A stretch of DNA of 64,000 nucleotides from Bufo bufo (taxonomy: Eukaryota; Chordata; Amphibia; Anura; Bufonidae), in assembly GCF_905171765.1 (NCBI RefSeq), contig NC_053390.1, positions 576,936,471-577,000,470 on the forward strand. The letters are read 5' to 3'. The notes beneath the pieces were generated by a model. It made no database searches, was not told the origin of the DNA, and saw nothing but the letters and a program-made list of their open reading frames with translations. The position numbers and the translations under genes were made by a program. Of the stretch, positions 43,661 through 53,821 are shown piece by piece. How positions within the stretch are numbered: the stretch's first letter is position 1; the number at the start of each line of letters is the position of its first letter.

Positions 43661-44187
43661 ACATGGAGATGCAACCTTTTTTGTGACTTTTTCAAAAGTC
43701 TCATATCATAAATAAGATATAGAAGTGTTCTAATCTGTAATCCTGACTACTTTTCACTCCTGTTCTGAAAGGGTCGAACAGCACCAAATGTCGCAAAATG
43801 TGACCAAATGTCACAAAAATATGCACCAAATAGCACGTGAGGGCATCACATGTGTCTTTTTAACACCACAAAACTGGCGTAGCAGATTTGATAACTGTCC
43901 CTCTACAGCCCACTGAATGCAGTGATGCAAAAACAATAAGCTCGGTAATGAAACAGTGTAAAGCATCCAGTGATCAAGTGGTTAAACTGTATGTGGTTCT
44001 ATGTCAGCTCCTGACATTTGTGATGTTTATGGAACCAGACTGAAGGTCCAAAGTGACATTGGAGGTTGCACATCCCTGTTGTGCATCTTTTTAAAAGCCT
44101 GCAAATTTAGGTGCACATGATGTTTTTACACTGTCCTCGACATTGGGGAGTGGCAGGGGACGGGCTAATGACCCCGGGAAATTCCCT
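43661..44187. other. Intron-like stretch, no features
   Basis: Contains 'agcaccaaatgtcgcaaaatgtgaccaaatgtcacaaaa', a short internal repetition, and otherwise nothing recognisable. It resumes the sequence interrupted by the hAT elements. Confidence 0.4.
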
Positions 44188-45659
44188 TAGGGTGGGTTAA
44201 CATCTGTGTTCTGGATTCCGTTATGGCTTTCCGTTATAACGGAAAATACCAGAAACCATAAGACAGAAGTCAAAACAGAAGCCTTTAAGAGGCATTACAT
44301 TTTGATCCTCCATATTACAAGTCTAAGGGCAGCAGAAAGGATCCGTCCTGCTTTCCATTATGCAGGTGTCGCTCCCTCTCCGGTCTGGAACCCTGATTCC
44401 CCGCCACCCGTAATCACCATGGTAGGCGCATAAAAGAACATCGAAAGTTGATAGAGCAGATATCAAATTGGATCGTGAACATCACGGATGCAAAGCGGAA
44501 GCCTTTAAAGACCATTCTGTTGTGCTTTCCGTAATAAAAGAAGTCTATGGGAATCATAACGGATCCGTCCCGTTTCCGTTATGCAGAACAGAGAAAAAAG
44601 TCCTGTCGAGAGGACTTTGTTTTCCGTCTTGCATAACGGGAACCAGATGGATCCGTTATGATTCCCATAGACTTCTATTAAGACGGATCAAAACAGAATG
44701 CTTCTTAACCTCTTGGGGACACAGGGAATACAGGTACTCCCTGATGTTCCGGTACTTAAGGACACAGGGCGCACAGGTACGTCCTGTGTATTTTTGGCGG
44801 GCGGTGATCGGAACAGAGTGCCTGCTGAAATCATTCAGCAGGCACTCTGTGACAATGCCGAGGGGGTCCTGTGCCTTCCCCTGTATCGGCGCTCGCTGCA
44901 AACCACAGTTCAATTCAGACCTGCACTTTACAGCGCTTTCGGAAGTTTATTATCCCCGCATTCCGTGATCGCGGGGATCAGAAACTTCAAAATGACACAT
45001 CCTTTCATTTTAACCCCCCCCCTGCAGCCCTCATTGTTATGTGCCGGCGGGCTGTGCGGGTGGCGGGGTGCAGGCGGGCGCGCGATCATCCGCCCGCCCC
45101 CTCTCTAATTTCTAGGATGGCCGAGCGGTTAGCAGAGTATCAGCACATTGCTGACACTCTGCTTGAAATGGCTGACATCTGTGCTGGCACAGATGTCAGA
45201 TGTTTAACCCCTACCATGCCGCCGTCCGTAGGGACCGCTGTATTGAAGGAGTTAACAGGGAGGGAGCTCCCTCTCTCTCCCATCGGGGGCTGCTGTGCCG
45301 TTTCAGCCCCCGATTCTTGACGGGATCACAGAGGGAGGGGGCCTCCCTCCCTCCCCATCACCCGCTGCTCTGTTGTGACAGCAGGCCATGGTTACCATGG
45401 CAACCGGGCGCCTTCACAGGCTTCCGGCTTGCCATGGTAATGCTAAGTCTGATCAGACTTCTGCTAAAGGCAGAAGTCTGATCAGACTAAGTGTAAAGTG
45501 AAAATACAGTGCAGTACACTATATAGAGTACTGTATTGTATTATACAGACATCAGACCCACTAGATCTTCAAGAACCAAGTAGGTCTGGGTCAAAAAAAA
45601 GAAAAAAAATTTGAAAAAAAAGTAAAAATAAAAAAACACATTTATCACTGATTAAAAAT

Positions 45660-46720
45660 TAAATAAAATGCACTACACCTGTTTGATATCACCGCGTCCA
45701 TAATGACCTGATCTATGAAACGGTCATGTTACTTTCCCTGCGCGGTGAACGCAAAAAAAAAAAAAACTATGATGAAATTGAAATTTTGCCCAACTTACTT
45801 CCCAAAAAAGGTAATAAGAGTGATCAAAAGTCGTATGTACGCCAAAATGGTACGAATCAAATCGGCACTTCATACCGCAAAAAATTAGCCCCTACATGAG
45901 ACAATTGCCCAAAAAGTTAAAAAATATGGCTCTCAGACTATGGAGACACAAAAACATGCTTTTTTTCTCTAAAATGCTGTTATTGTGTTAAAGTAAAATA
46001 AATAAAAAAAACTATACATATTAGGTATCGCCGCGACCGTAAGAACCTGCTCTATAAAAATATCACATGACCTAACCCCTCAGGTAAATACCGTAAATTC
46101 TTTTTAATTTAAACAGTGTCAAAAAGCCATTTTTGTCACCTCACATCACAAAAAGTGTAATAGCAAGCGATCAAAAAAAGACTATGAAGACATTAAAACA
46201 TTATTTTTTTTGTTTCAAAAATGATATTATTGTGTAAAACTTAAATAAATTTAAAAAAGTTGACATATTAGGTATCGCCGCGTCCAAAAAAAAACTGCTC
46301 TAAAAAAATAACATGACCTAACCCCTCGGGTGAACACAGCAAAAAGAATAATATAAATACGGTGTCAAAAGCCATTTTTGTCACCTTACATCACAAAAAG
46401 TGTAATACAGTAGCAAGCGACCAAAATGTCATATGCACCCCAAGATAGTGCCAATCAAACCAACACCTCATCCCGCAAAAATTGATCCCCGACATAAGAC
46501 AGTCGCCCAAAATAAAATAAAAATATGGCTTTCAGAATGTGGAGACACAAAAAAATTTTTTTTTTCAAAAATGCTTTATTATGTAAAGCTGAAGCAAAAC
46601 CCCCCAAAAAGTAGTCATATTTGGTATTGTCACGTCCGTAACAACCTGCTCTATAGAAATAGCACACGATCTAACCTGTCATATCAATGATGTAAATAAC
46701 AAAAAATAAAAACTGTCCCA
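45660..46720. repeat. Diverged ~250-350-bp direct repeats
   Basis: 'taggtatcgccgcg' with 'aacctgctctataaaaatat' recurs at about 45690, 46022, 46267 and 46620, each followed by 'acctaacccctc' and 'aaaagtgtaatagcaagcga' type phrases. Four diverged units. Confidence 0.75.
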
Positions 46721-46802
46721 AAACAGCTTTTTTTTGTTGCAATTTTTAAATTTTAATCAATTTTTCAAGTAACAAAGCAAGGGTTAACAGCCAAACAAAA
46801 CT

Positions 46803-47385
46803 CAATATTTATTGCCCTGATTCTGTAGTTTGCATAAACACCCCATATGTGGTCGTAAACTGCTGTATGGCCAAACGGCAGGGCACAGAAGGAAGGGAAC
46901 GCCATATGGTTTTTGGAAGGCAGATTTTGCAGGACTGGTTTTTTGACACCATGTCCCATTTGAAGCCCCCCTGATGTACCCCTAGAGTAGAAACGCCAAA
47001 AAAGTGACTCCATCTAAGAAACTACACCTCTCAAATAGAGATGAAATTTCAGAATTTCTATTCTTTGTTACCTTGCCTCAAAAAAAGTGTAATATAGAGC
47101 AACCAAAAATCATATTTACCCTAAAATAGTACCAACAAAACTGCCACCTTATTCTGTAGTTTGCAAAATGGGGTCACTTTTTTGGAGTTTCTACTGTAGG
47201 GGTGTTTCAGGGGGTCCTCAAATGTGACATGGTGTAAATAAACCAGTCCAGCAAAATCTGCCTTCCAAAAATCATGTGGCGTTCCCTTCCTTCTGTGCCC
47301 TACCGTGTGCCCGAACATCAGTTTACGACCACATATGGGGTGTTTCTGCAAACTACAGAATGAGGGCAATAAATATTGAGTTTTG
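46803..47385. repeat. Inverted repeat, ~210-bp arms
   Basis: 46803-47012 (ctcaatatttattgccctga ... gccaaaaaagtgactccatc) is repeated in inverse at about 47160-47385 (gggtcacttttttggagttt ... gagggcaataaatattgag). Arms share 'aaggaagggaacgcc' and 'catatgtggtcgtaaac'. About 145 bp separates them. Confidence 0.85.
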
Positions 47386-48159
47386 TTTGGCTAGTAACCC
47401 TTAGCTTTGTTACTGGAAAAAATTTAAATGGAAAATTTGCCCAAAAAATTTAAATTCAGAAATTTTATCTCCATTTGCCATTAACTCTTGTGGAACACCA
47501 AAAGGGTTAACAAAGTTAGTAAAATCAGTTTTGAATACCTTGAGGGGTGTAGTCTGTATAATTGGGTCATTTTTGGTGGTTTCTATTATGTAAGCCTCAC
47601 AAAGTGACTTCAGACCTGAACTGGTCCTTAAAAAGTGGGTTTTGGAAAATTTCGGAAAAATTTCAAGATTTGCTTCTAAACTTCTAACGTCCCCAAAAAA
47701 TAAAATGGCATTCCCAAAATGATCCAAACATGAAGTAGACATATGGGGAATGTAAATTAATAACTATTTTTGGAGGTATTACTATGTATTATAGAAGTAG
47801 AGAAATTAAAACTTGGAAATTTGCTAATTTTTCTAAATTTTTGGTAAATTTTGTATTTTTTTATAAATAAAAATTTATTTTTTTTACTCCATTTTACCAG
47901 TGTCATGAAGTACAATATGTGACAAAAAAACTGAATGGCCTGGATAAGTAAAAGTGTTTTAAAGTTATTCACACATGGTTGACACTGGTCAGATTAGCAA
48001 AAAATGGCCTGGTCTTTAAGGTGAAAATGAGCCCGGTCCTTAAGGGGTTAAAGGCTTCCGTTTTGACTTCCGTCTTATGGATTCCGTTATTTTCTGCTAT
48101 AACCAAGTTATAACGGAAAGCCATAACGCAATCCATAACGCTGATGTGAACCTACCCTA

Positions 48160-48298
48160 ACCTGTTTCCGGGTATAAATCATAATGGAAATCTACTCCAA
48201 AGACTAGTGTAAAATCCTGGTCTTTGATAAATGACCCCATTCACTTCTGGCTTGTCTTAACTTAATGAGTCATATTAATATATCATTAGCAGTAGGTT
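48160..48298. other. Intron sequence next to the 25-nt exon
   Basis: Short non-repetitive stretch between the 4-kb element and the microexon donor (acttac, 48299-48304). Confidence 0.5.
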
Positions 48299-48304
48299 AC
48301 TTAC

Positions 48305-48329
48305 ACTTTTATTTCACTGTTCTCAGAAG
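48305..48329 (-). CDS. EMCN: Endomucin 25-nt cytoplasmic microexon
   Basis: On the minus strand a strong acceptor (caatgtcttttctttttag) is followed by 25 nt and then a consensus donor (gtaagtaac). The TM exon at 56769 leaves one base of a codon and this exon supplies two, giving ASENSEIK; it then leaves two bases, which is what the exon at 28749 needs to keep the KENVKLLSVKT frame. Without this exon, direct joining of 56769 to 28749 would run into a stop after 13 codons. The residues occupy the place of the short PENGNDQ-like segment I recall in human endomucin. A phase-bridging exon predicted from sequence only. Confidence 0.65.
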
Positions 48330-48331
48330 CT

Positions 48332-49182
48332 AAAAAGAAAAGACATTGTCAGATATGATTACCTCATTACTTTGCAAAAGTCATATTAAAAATAAAAGTG
48401 ACCATATAAAAATATAAAAAGTACACTCTCTTACAAGCGTGGTTTTTCGTAATCAGAACATTTGTCCATTTCAGTTTCTATGTGGCTTCCTAGCTGTTAA
48501 CCAGTATAGATGTTATGATGCACCAGGGATGTCACCAGATTAGTGAAATTTGGAATCAGGGCCAGAATCGTATGATCGGCAGTCAACATTATGCCTAGGA
48601 GTCAATGGCACTTGATATCTTGGTGTGAATCATGTAACAGTTTGTGCTGCAGAACTGGAACTATCACTTGGTACTGTAGTATTGTATATACTAATATCCA
48701 TTTGCAGACTTATCAGTTATACTAAGTTGCTACCTGTTATTTATTTTCTTAAGTGACTGAGTTTTAATTCTTCTTCCTTGGGGTTAATCTGACATCAATA
48801 ACTATTCCCCGCTCCTTCTCCTCCAGGGTTGTGATGCTTCAGATGTCTCCCTGTTAACATCCAGTTTGACATCACCACAGCCAATCACCGGCCATGGTGG
48901 TGACTGGCTCCCAATATGTCATGACAAATGGTCACATGATGCAAGGAGAATCGGCCTCTTCCACTGAGCACCAACGTGAGCCAAAGAGTGATTTGGCTGC
49001 AGCAATGTCAAATCAGATGTTTATAGCAAAGGAGATTTCTGGAGCATTGCAAGTCTGGAGGAAAAGGAGCGTATAGCCTTAAGGAAGCAGGTAAGTAAGC
49101 AGGTAAGTAAGCATCTCTTTACTGGTCCGGCCAAGTGTGTGGGGGAGGGGGATGTTTAACCATTTTTGCACAAAATCTTTAA
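48332..49182. other. Intron-like stretch
   Basis: No exon or clear repeat border recognised. 48790-49100 has 'cagccaatcaccggccatgg' and 'ggtcacatgatgcaaggag' phrases that look like a dispersed repeat. Confidence 0.4.
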
Positions 49183-49183
49183 T

Positions 49184-49500
49184 GGGCAGCATGGTGGCTC
49201 AGTAGTTTGCACTGGTGCCTTGCAGTGCTGGGGTCCTGAGTTTGAATCTGATCAGGGACATCTGTAAAAGGTTTGCGTAGGTTTCCAGGTGCTCCTGTTT
49301 CCTCCCACACTCCAAAATAAACAAAATAGGTGAATTGGCTTCCTATGAAATTGACCTTAGTGTGTGTCAGGGTAGAGCTCCTATATGGCAATCATTGACT
49401 TCCCAGGGAGTGACCCTAGCCACACAACTGTCCCTGCACTTTGAGTCCCTGTAAGAAAAAGCACATTACAAATATTTGTCATTGTCTTTTAGAAATGAAA
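49184..49500 (+). mobile_element. tRNA-derived SINE-like element
   Basis: The head 'gggcagcatggtggctcagt' followed by 'agtttgcactggtgcc' resembles an RNA polymerase III A box, and 'gagtttgaatctgatc' about 35 bp later a decayed B box. The body ('cctcccacactccaaaataa') and the tail ('cattacaaatatttgtca') are those of a widespread fish/amphibian repeat. I call it SINE-like from promoter layout; exact family not settled. Confidence 0.6.
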
Positions 49501-49540
49501 ACTAGTCTGAAATCTATGTTATGTCTCATCAGGTACTTAA

Positions 49541-50009
49541 AAGCTATGTACACCTTTGGGGGCATTTTTTTTTATGATTGCATTTTAGTCATTTGGGGCT
49601 AAAAATCATTTTTTCAATTGGTCTTTATTAAAAATATTGAGCTGCTCTGTGACAAAAGGTTAACAGTTTTTCTAGCTGTGTGTATCCTACTTTCACCTTG
49701 TGCCGGTGTCACCTAATAACCCTTATCTCTAAATTACTAAGAGGTCATAAACACTTATTTAGCCACATTCTTATCAGTAAAATAAGGATTGAGTTTTGAT
49801 GAGGTCTGACAGCAGAGATAAGGAGCTCGTCAGCTCCCTGTCTGACGGAGCAGAGAGAAAATTCAGATTCTGCTAGTAGGGTATCTCAGCTCTGAACAGA
49901 GAAAAGTACTCCATATTTTTAATAAAGACCAATTGAAAAATGTTTTTTTTTAGCTCTTAATGAGTACAATGCACTAACAAAAAAATGCCCCCGAAGTTAT
50001 ACACAGCCT
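49541..50009. mobile_element. 469-bp palindromic MITE, TTAA target
   Basis: TTAA at 49537-49540 and 50010-50013. The ends AAGCTATGTACACCTTTGGG and, in complement, AGGCTGTGTATAACTTCGGG continue into long inverted repeats ('ttggtctttattaaaaata' with its complement). Sister copy at 61057-61536. Confidence 0.88.
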
Positions 50010-50039
50010 TTAAGATATATATGGTCGGCACTTTTTGTC

Positions 50040-50550
50040 TCAAGTTGGTGCTCGGTGGAAGGGGATTCCCACAATAATTCAGAAGATATCACCATAGTGT
50101 ATAATTAATTCTTTATTCACTTCATCCAGCACATTAAATAAATGGCCAATGTTTTGGTCCCACCCCAGAACCTTGTTTACAGCCTATAAAAACATACAAA
50201 GTAATGAATTACAATATCCAGGTCATATAAAATTGCAGTAACAACATGATCAATACATAGCTGGCTATGGATAACTACATATAAACATATATAAAGGAAA
50301 TACAACAAAAATATTCAGATGATGATGGATGTGTGTATATACAGTGTGTGTGTCTGGATATATTATGTCAATCAATACAAGATCCAATCGGTGGCATACA
50401 CCTTCAGGTTGGGGTAATGATATTTTGTAGCACATACAGTAGTGGGTTAAATGATGGTATACAGTAGCACATACTGGGTTAAATGTTCAGTCATGATCAT
50501 AAGGCATAGCATTTTGTGCTACATAATATCATTACCCCAACCTGAAGCTC
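50040..50550 (-). mobile_element. PLE terminal fragment, minus strand
   Basis: On the minus strand 'aggctgtaaacaaggttctg' with 'gtgggaccaaaacattggcc' (50149-50190) is a hammerhead-like fold as at 39710, followed by 'atttaatgtgctggatgaag' and 'gaataaagaattaatt'. At 50401-50550 a ~36-bp inverted repeat (ccttcaggttggggtaatga) marks where this fragment meets its mirror-image partner. Non-coding. Confidence 0.55.
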
Positions 50551-50552
50551 TA

Positions 50553-50915
50553 TGGGGCACATTTATTAAGACCTGTGATTTAGATGCTGGTCTTAATAAG
50601 CTCTAAAGCTGGCAGTGGATCACCGAAGTTATGTAGATGTTCCAGCCTCTAGATAACTTCGGAGGATCCACCACCGCTTCTAAATGTAAGAAAGCTTCCT
50701 TGGTGTCTTACACTTAGACCATTTTCTACTCCTAAAAAAGGCACTGAAAATGATAAATGAGACAGGCCTGCCCGCCCATCCACGCCATGCCCACTTTTTT
50801 AGACCTGGCGTCAGTGGAGAAGAAGTCGCAGATTCTGCTGCACCATGGCGTGCGACAGAATCTGCACTAGATATACGCCATAAAAAAAAAAGTATATCTG
50901 GTCACAGATTACCCC
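50553..50915. repeat. MITE-like repeat (ggggcacatttattaagacc)
   Basis: Begins ggggcacatttattaagacc, includes 'ggatccaccaccgcttctaa' and ends near 'tcacagattaccccc'. A related, more decayed copy lies at 60310-60620 ('ggaggatccaccaaatttac', 'cctggccatgccccttcttg'). It separates the two PLE fragments. Confidence 0.5.
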
Positions 50916-50919
50916 CTAT

Positions 50920-51050
50920 GTTTGTATAGGCCATGAGCAAGGTCACAGGACGGGACCAAAACTTTGGCCGTATAATTAATGTGCTGGATGGAATGAATAA
51001 ATAATTTTTCTGAGTGCCATGGTGATATCATCAGGTACTTTGACTGCTAT
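50920..51050 (+). mobile_element. PLE terminal fragment, plus strand
   Basis: 'ataggccatgagcaaggtca' followed by 'ggacgggaccaaaactttgg' is the plus-strand counterpart of 50149-50190, then 'attaatgtgctggatggaat' and 'gaataaataatttttctgag'. The stems are kept, the core is atgagcaa. Confidence 0.55.
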
Positions 51051-51124
51051 TCTGTCCCTTCCCACTGCAGCTCTGTTTGCTCAGTTTCGCTTCTGTGTAT
51101 AAGTACAACCTCAACACTCCTTAA

Positions 51125-51400
51125 ACGGGTTTTTCACGTTCAAGAAAAATTGTCCAAAGGGGAAAATGTCATAAAATAACAATTACTAACTTCATAAATC
51201 CCCGCCATTCCAGTGCTGCCGCTCTAATTCTCCCTGCCTGTGATTGTTTATTTGGCTGCAGTGATAACATGCCTGTGTACCCATGTGACTGCTGCAGTCT
51301 ATTCCTGGCTTAAGAAGTTCACTACATGAGACCACTAAGGCCAGTGACTGGCTGCAGCAGTCACATTGGTGGTCCAGCACATCATCACTACAGCAAATTA
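51125..51400. repeat. Decayed TTAA-type repeat
   Basis: TTAA at 51121-51124 followed by ACGGGTTTTTCACGTTCAAG, a decayed form of the AAAGGGGTTTTCC end. Contains 'ggctgcagcagtcacattgg'. The right end is not found. Confidence 0.4.
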
Positions 51401-51556
51401 AACAAAGTCCACTACTAAGTGGAAACTAAGGTTGGATATAATTTCCTTGTGCGTTGGTGGCTTAATTCTAGGTAGTCCTTCAACTACAGCAGACAGGGTC
51501 TAATTCTAAATCATATTTACTGTTTTACTTTTTTACTGTTGTAATCCCCATTTAGT

Positions 51557-52539
51557 ATGTGTTGCACAATTGACAAGGCAGTCCAGTGCACATCTTGCAT
51601 GATGTATGCAGTCCTGGAACAGCCGTTCGAGGGTGTATATCTTGTTCAAGATGTGAGCAAATTACCCGTTTGGAATCGCAAATCGAGTCTCTAAACGGGC
51701 AAGTTGCAACACTGAGAGGCATTGACAATTTGCAAAAGAGTTTGCTTCTCACCAAGCAAGCACTCTTTGGGGTAGATGATGGGGATGGTGACAGAGAGGA
51801 GGCTGAGGAAAGTGAAGTAGCTAGCTGGGTAACAGTTAGAAAGCGGGGTAGAGGGAAGAGTGCCAGGGAGCCTAGCCCTGATCTGACACACCCCAACAAG
51901 TTTGCACGTTTGGCAGATGAGGGGGATGTCAGTCCAGGGACGGCACTGCTGCAGCCGGACACTTCCTCTGCCAGTCAGGGGAATGTCAGCTCCAGTAAGC
52001 AGGGAACCAGGAGAGCAGGGCAGGCCAGACAGGTGCTGGTAGTGGGAGACTCCACTATTAGGGGAACATGTAGGGAAATCTGTCACAAAGACCGCGATCG
52101 CCAAACAGTGTGCTATCTTCCTGGCGCTAGAGTTTGACACATCGCGGATCGGGTTGATAGATTACTGGGAGGGGCTGGAGAAGATCGAGCGGTCATGGTC
52201 CATATCGGAACCAATGACAAAGTTAGAGGTAGGTAGAGAGTCCTTAAAAATGATTTCAGGGATTTAGGTCAAAAGCTTAGGGCAAGGACCTCAAAGGTAG
52301 TATTTTCCGAAATACTGCCTGTACCACGAGCCACACAAGAAAGGCAGCGGGAGATTAGGGAGATTAACAAGTGGCTCAATAACTGGTATAGGAAGGAAAG
52401 GTTTGGGTTCCTGGAGAACTGGGCTGACTTTTCTATCGGCTACAGGCTCTATCATAGGGATGGCCTGCACCTCAAGGGGGAAGGGGCAGCTGTGCTGGGG
52501 AGAAAGATGGCTAGAAGGTTGGAGGAGTGTTTAAACTAG
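51557..52539 (+). pseudogene. CR1-type LINE ORF1 (SGNH/esterase-like), broken
   Basis: ORF1 of CR1 elements is a nucleic-acid-binding chaperone, often with an SGNH hydrolase domain. Here: a short Cys-rich start (QCTSCMM, then in a shifted frame RGCISCSRCEQI), a coiled-coil-like LESQIESLNGQVATLR, a linker, then the SGNH blocks VLVVGDSTIRG, VMVHIGTND and YHRDGLHLKGEGA. A frameshift near 51615 and stops at about 52135 (TGA) and 52232 (TAG) disrupt it; the natural stop is at 52537-52539. Confidence 0.8.
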
Positions 52540-52624
52540 GGACTGGGGGGAAGGAAATTACATTATAGGAGGGGAAGATAGGGCAGATAGAGACCGGGGG
52601 CAATGTAGTGGGACTGGGGGAGGA

Positions 52625-53819
52625 ATGGAAGGAGGGACTAGAACAGTTCAGAAGGAAAGGTGTAGGGTAAAAAATATACATAAACCTCTCAAATGTATGT
52701 ATACTAATACCAAAAGCCTGACTAATAAAACTGGGGAGCTGGAATTAGTGATGTGTGAGGAGAACTATGACATAGTGGGAATAACTGAGACATGGCTGGA
52801 TGATAGCTATGACTGGGCAGTTAATGTACAAGGTTACACTCTGTTTAGAAAGGATCGCCAAAACCGGAGAGGGGGAGGGGTCTGCCTTTATGTAAAGTCT
52901 TGTCTAAAGCCCACACTCCGTGAAGATATAAGTGAGGGACATGAACATGTGGAGTCACTGTGGGTAGAGATACATGGAGCTAAAAACAACAATAAATTAC
53001 TAATCCACAGAAAATCTACTACTAAACGAGATAGACGAGGCGGCAAATCATAATGAGGTGGTTATTATGGGGGACTTCAACTACCCAGATATAGACTGGG
53101 AAACTGAAACTTGTATTTCTCATAAGGGAAACAGGTTCTTGGCAATAACCAACGACAATTACCTCTCCCAACTGGTTCAGGACCCGACTAGAGGGTCGGC
53201 CATACTGGACTTAGTATTAACCAATAGGCCTGACAGAACAACAGACGTGCAGTTTGGGGGACACCTTGGAAATAGTGACCATAAAGTAATAACCTTCCAA
53301 TTATCATTCAAAAGAGCGTTTCTACAGGGAGGAACAAAAATACCAAACTTAGCCAACTAAGAGAGGCCATAGGCCTAACTAACTGAGAAAAGTCCTCAAA
53401 AATAAAAATACAGCCACAAAATGGGATATCTTTAAAAGCATCCTAAAATCTTATTGTGAGAGGTACAATATGGTACATATGGGAATAAAAGGTTAAGGAA
53501 CAAAAAGAAACCAATGTGGATAAATAGAACTATAAAGAAAGCAATAAATGACAAAAAGAAAGCATATAAATCACTAAAACGGGAGTGTAGCACGAAAGCA
53601 CTGAAAAACTATAAGGAAAAAAATAGAACATGTAAAAAACAAATAAAAGCGGCCAAACTAGAGACCGAGAGATTAATTGCCAAAGAGAGTAAAACTAACC
53701 CTAAAATGTATTTCAATTATATAAATGTTAAAAAGTATAAATCTGAAGGTGTCGGCCCCGTTAAAGAGTAATGAGGGGGGAGTCGCAGAGAGTGACGAGG
53801 AGAAAGCAAAGCTGTTAAA
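52625..53819 (+). pseudogene. CR1-type LINE ORF2, endonuclease part, broken
   Basis: An APE-type endonuclease domain: MYTNTKSLTNKTGELELVM, DIVGITETWLD, RRGGGVCLYVK, a small deletion with frameshift near 53000, then VVIMGDFNYPDIDW, 'ILDLVLTNRP' and 'GNSDHKVITFQL'. These are the catalytic blocks (the Glu of ETW, the GDFN and SDH motifs). Downstream (53514-53771) is the linker PKMYFNYINVKKYKSEGVG typical of CR1 before the reverse transcriptase. The frame breaks after 'SFKRAFLQGG'. At 53820 a Tc1 copy is inserted. Confidence 0.85.
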
Positions 53820-53821
53820 TA

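Larger units (their letters stand above)
44190..48157. mobile_element. 4-kb non-coding inverted-repeat element, TA target
   Basis: Starts GGGTGGGTTAACATCTGTGT, and the complement of its right end reads GGGTAGGTTCACATCAGCGT. Beyond that both ends continue with 'ggattccgttatggctttcc' type words. TA flanks both sides (44188-44189 and 48158-48159). The interior has no transposase. It includes hairpins (44540-44690), a GC-rich block (44700-45480), diverged direct repeats (45660-46720) and a long inverted repeat (46803-47385), and ends with 'tccttaaggggttaa'. Superfamily not determined. Confidence 0.7.

Noticed and set aside
45114..45140. 'ggatggccgagcggttagca' resembles the A box of tRNA-Ser/Leu
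   Set aside because: No B box (GGTTCGAATCC-like) or acceptor stem follows; the region is part of the 4-kb repeat.
51586..52137. SGNH-hydrolase-like open frame as a host esterase
   Set aside because: Its position before an APE endonuclease ORF and the CXXC plus coiled-coil start identify it as CR1 ORF1.
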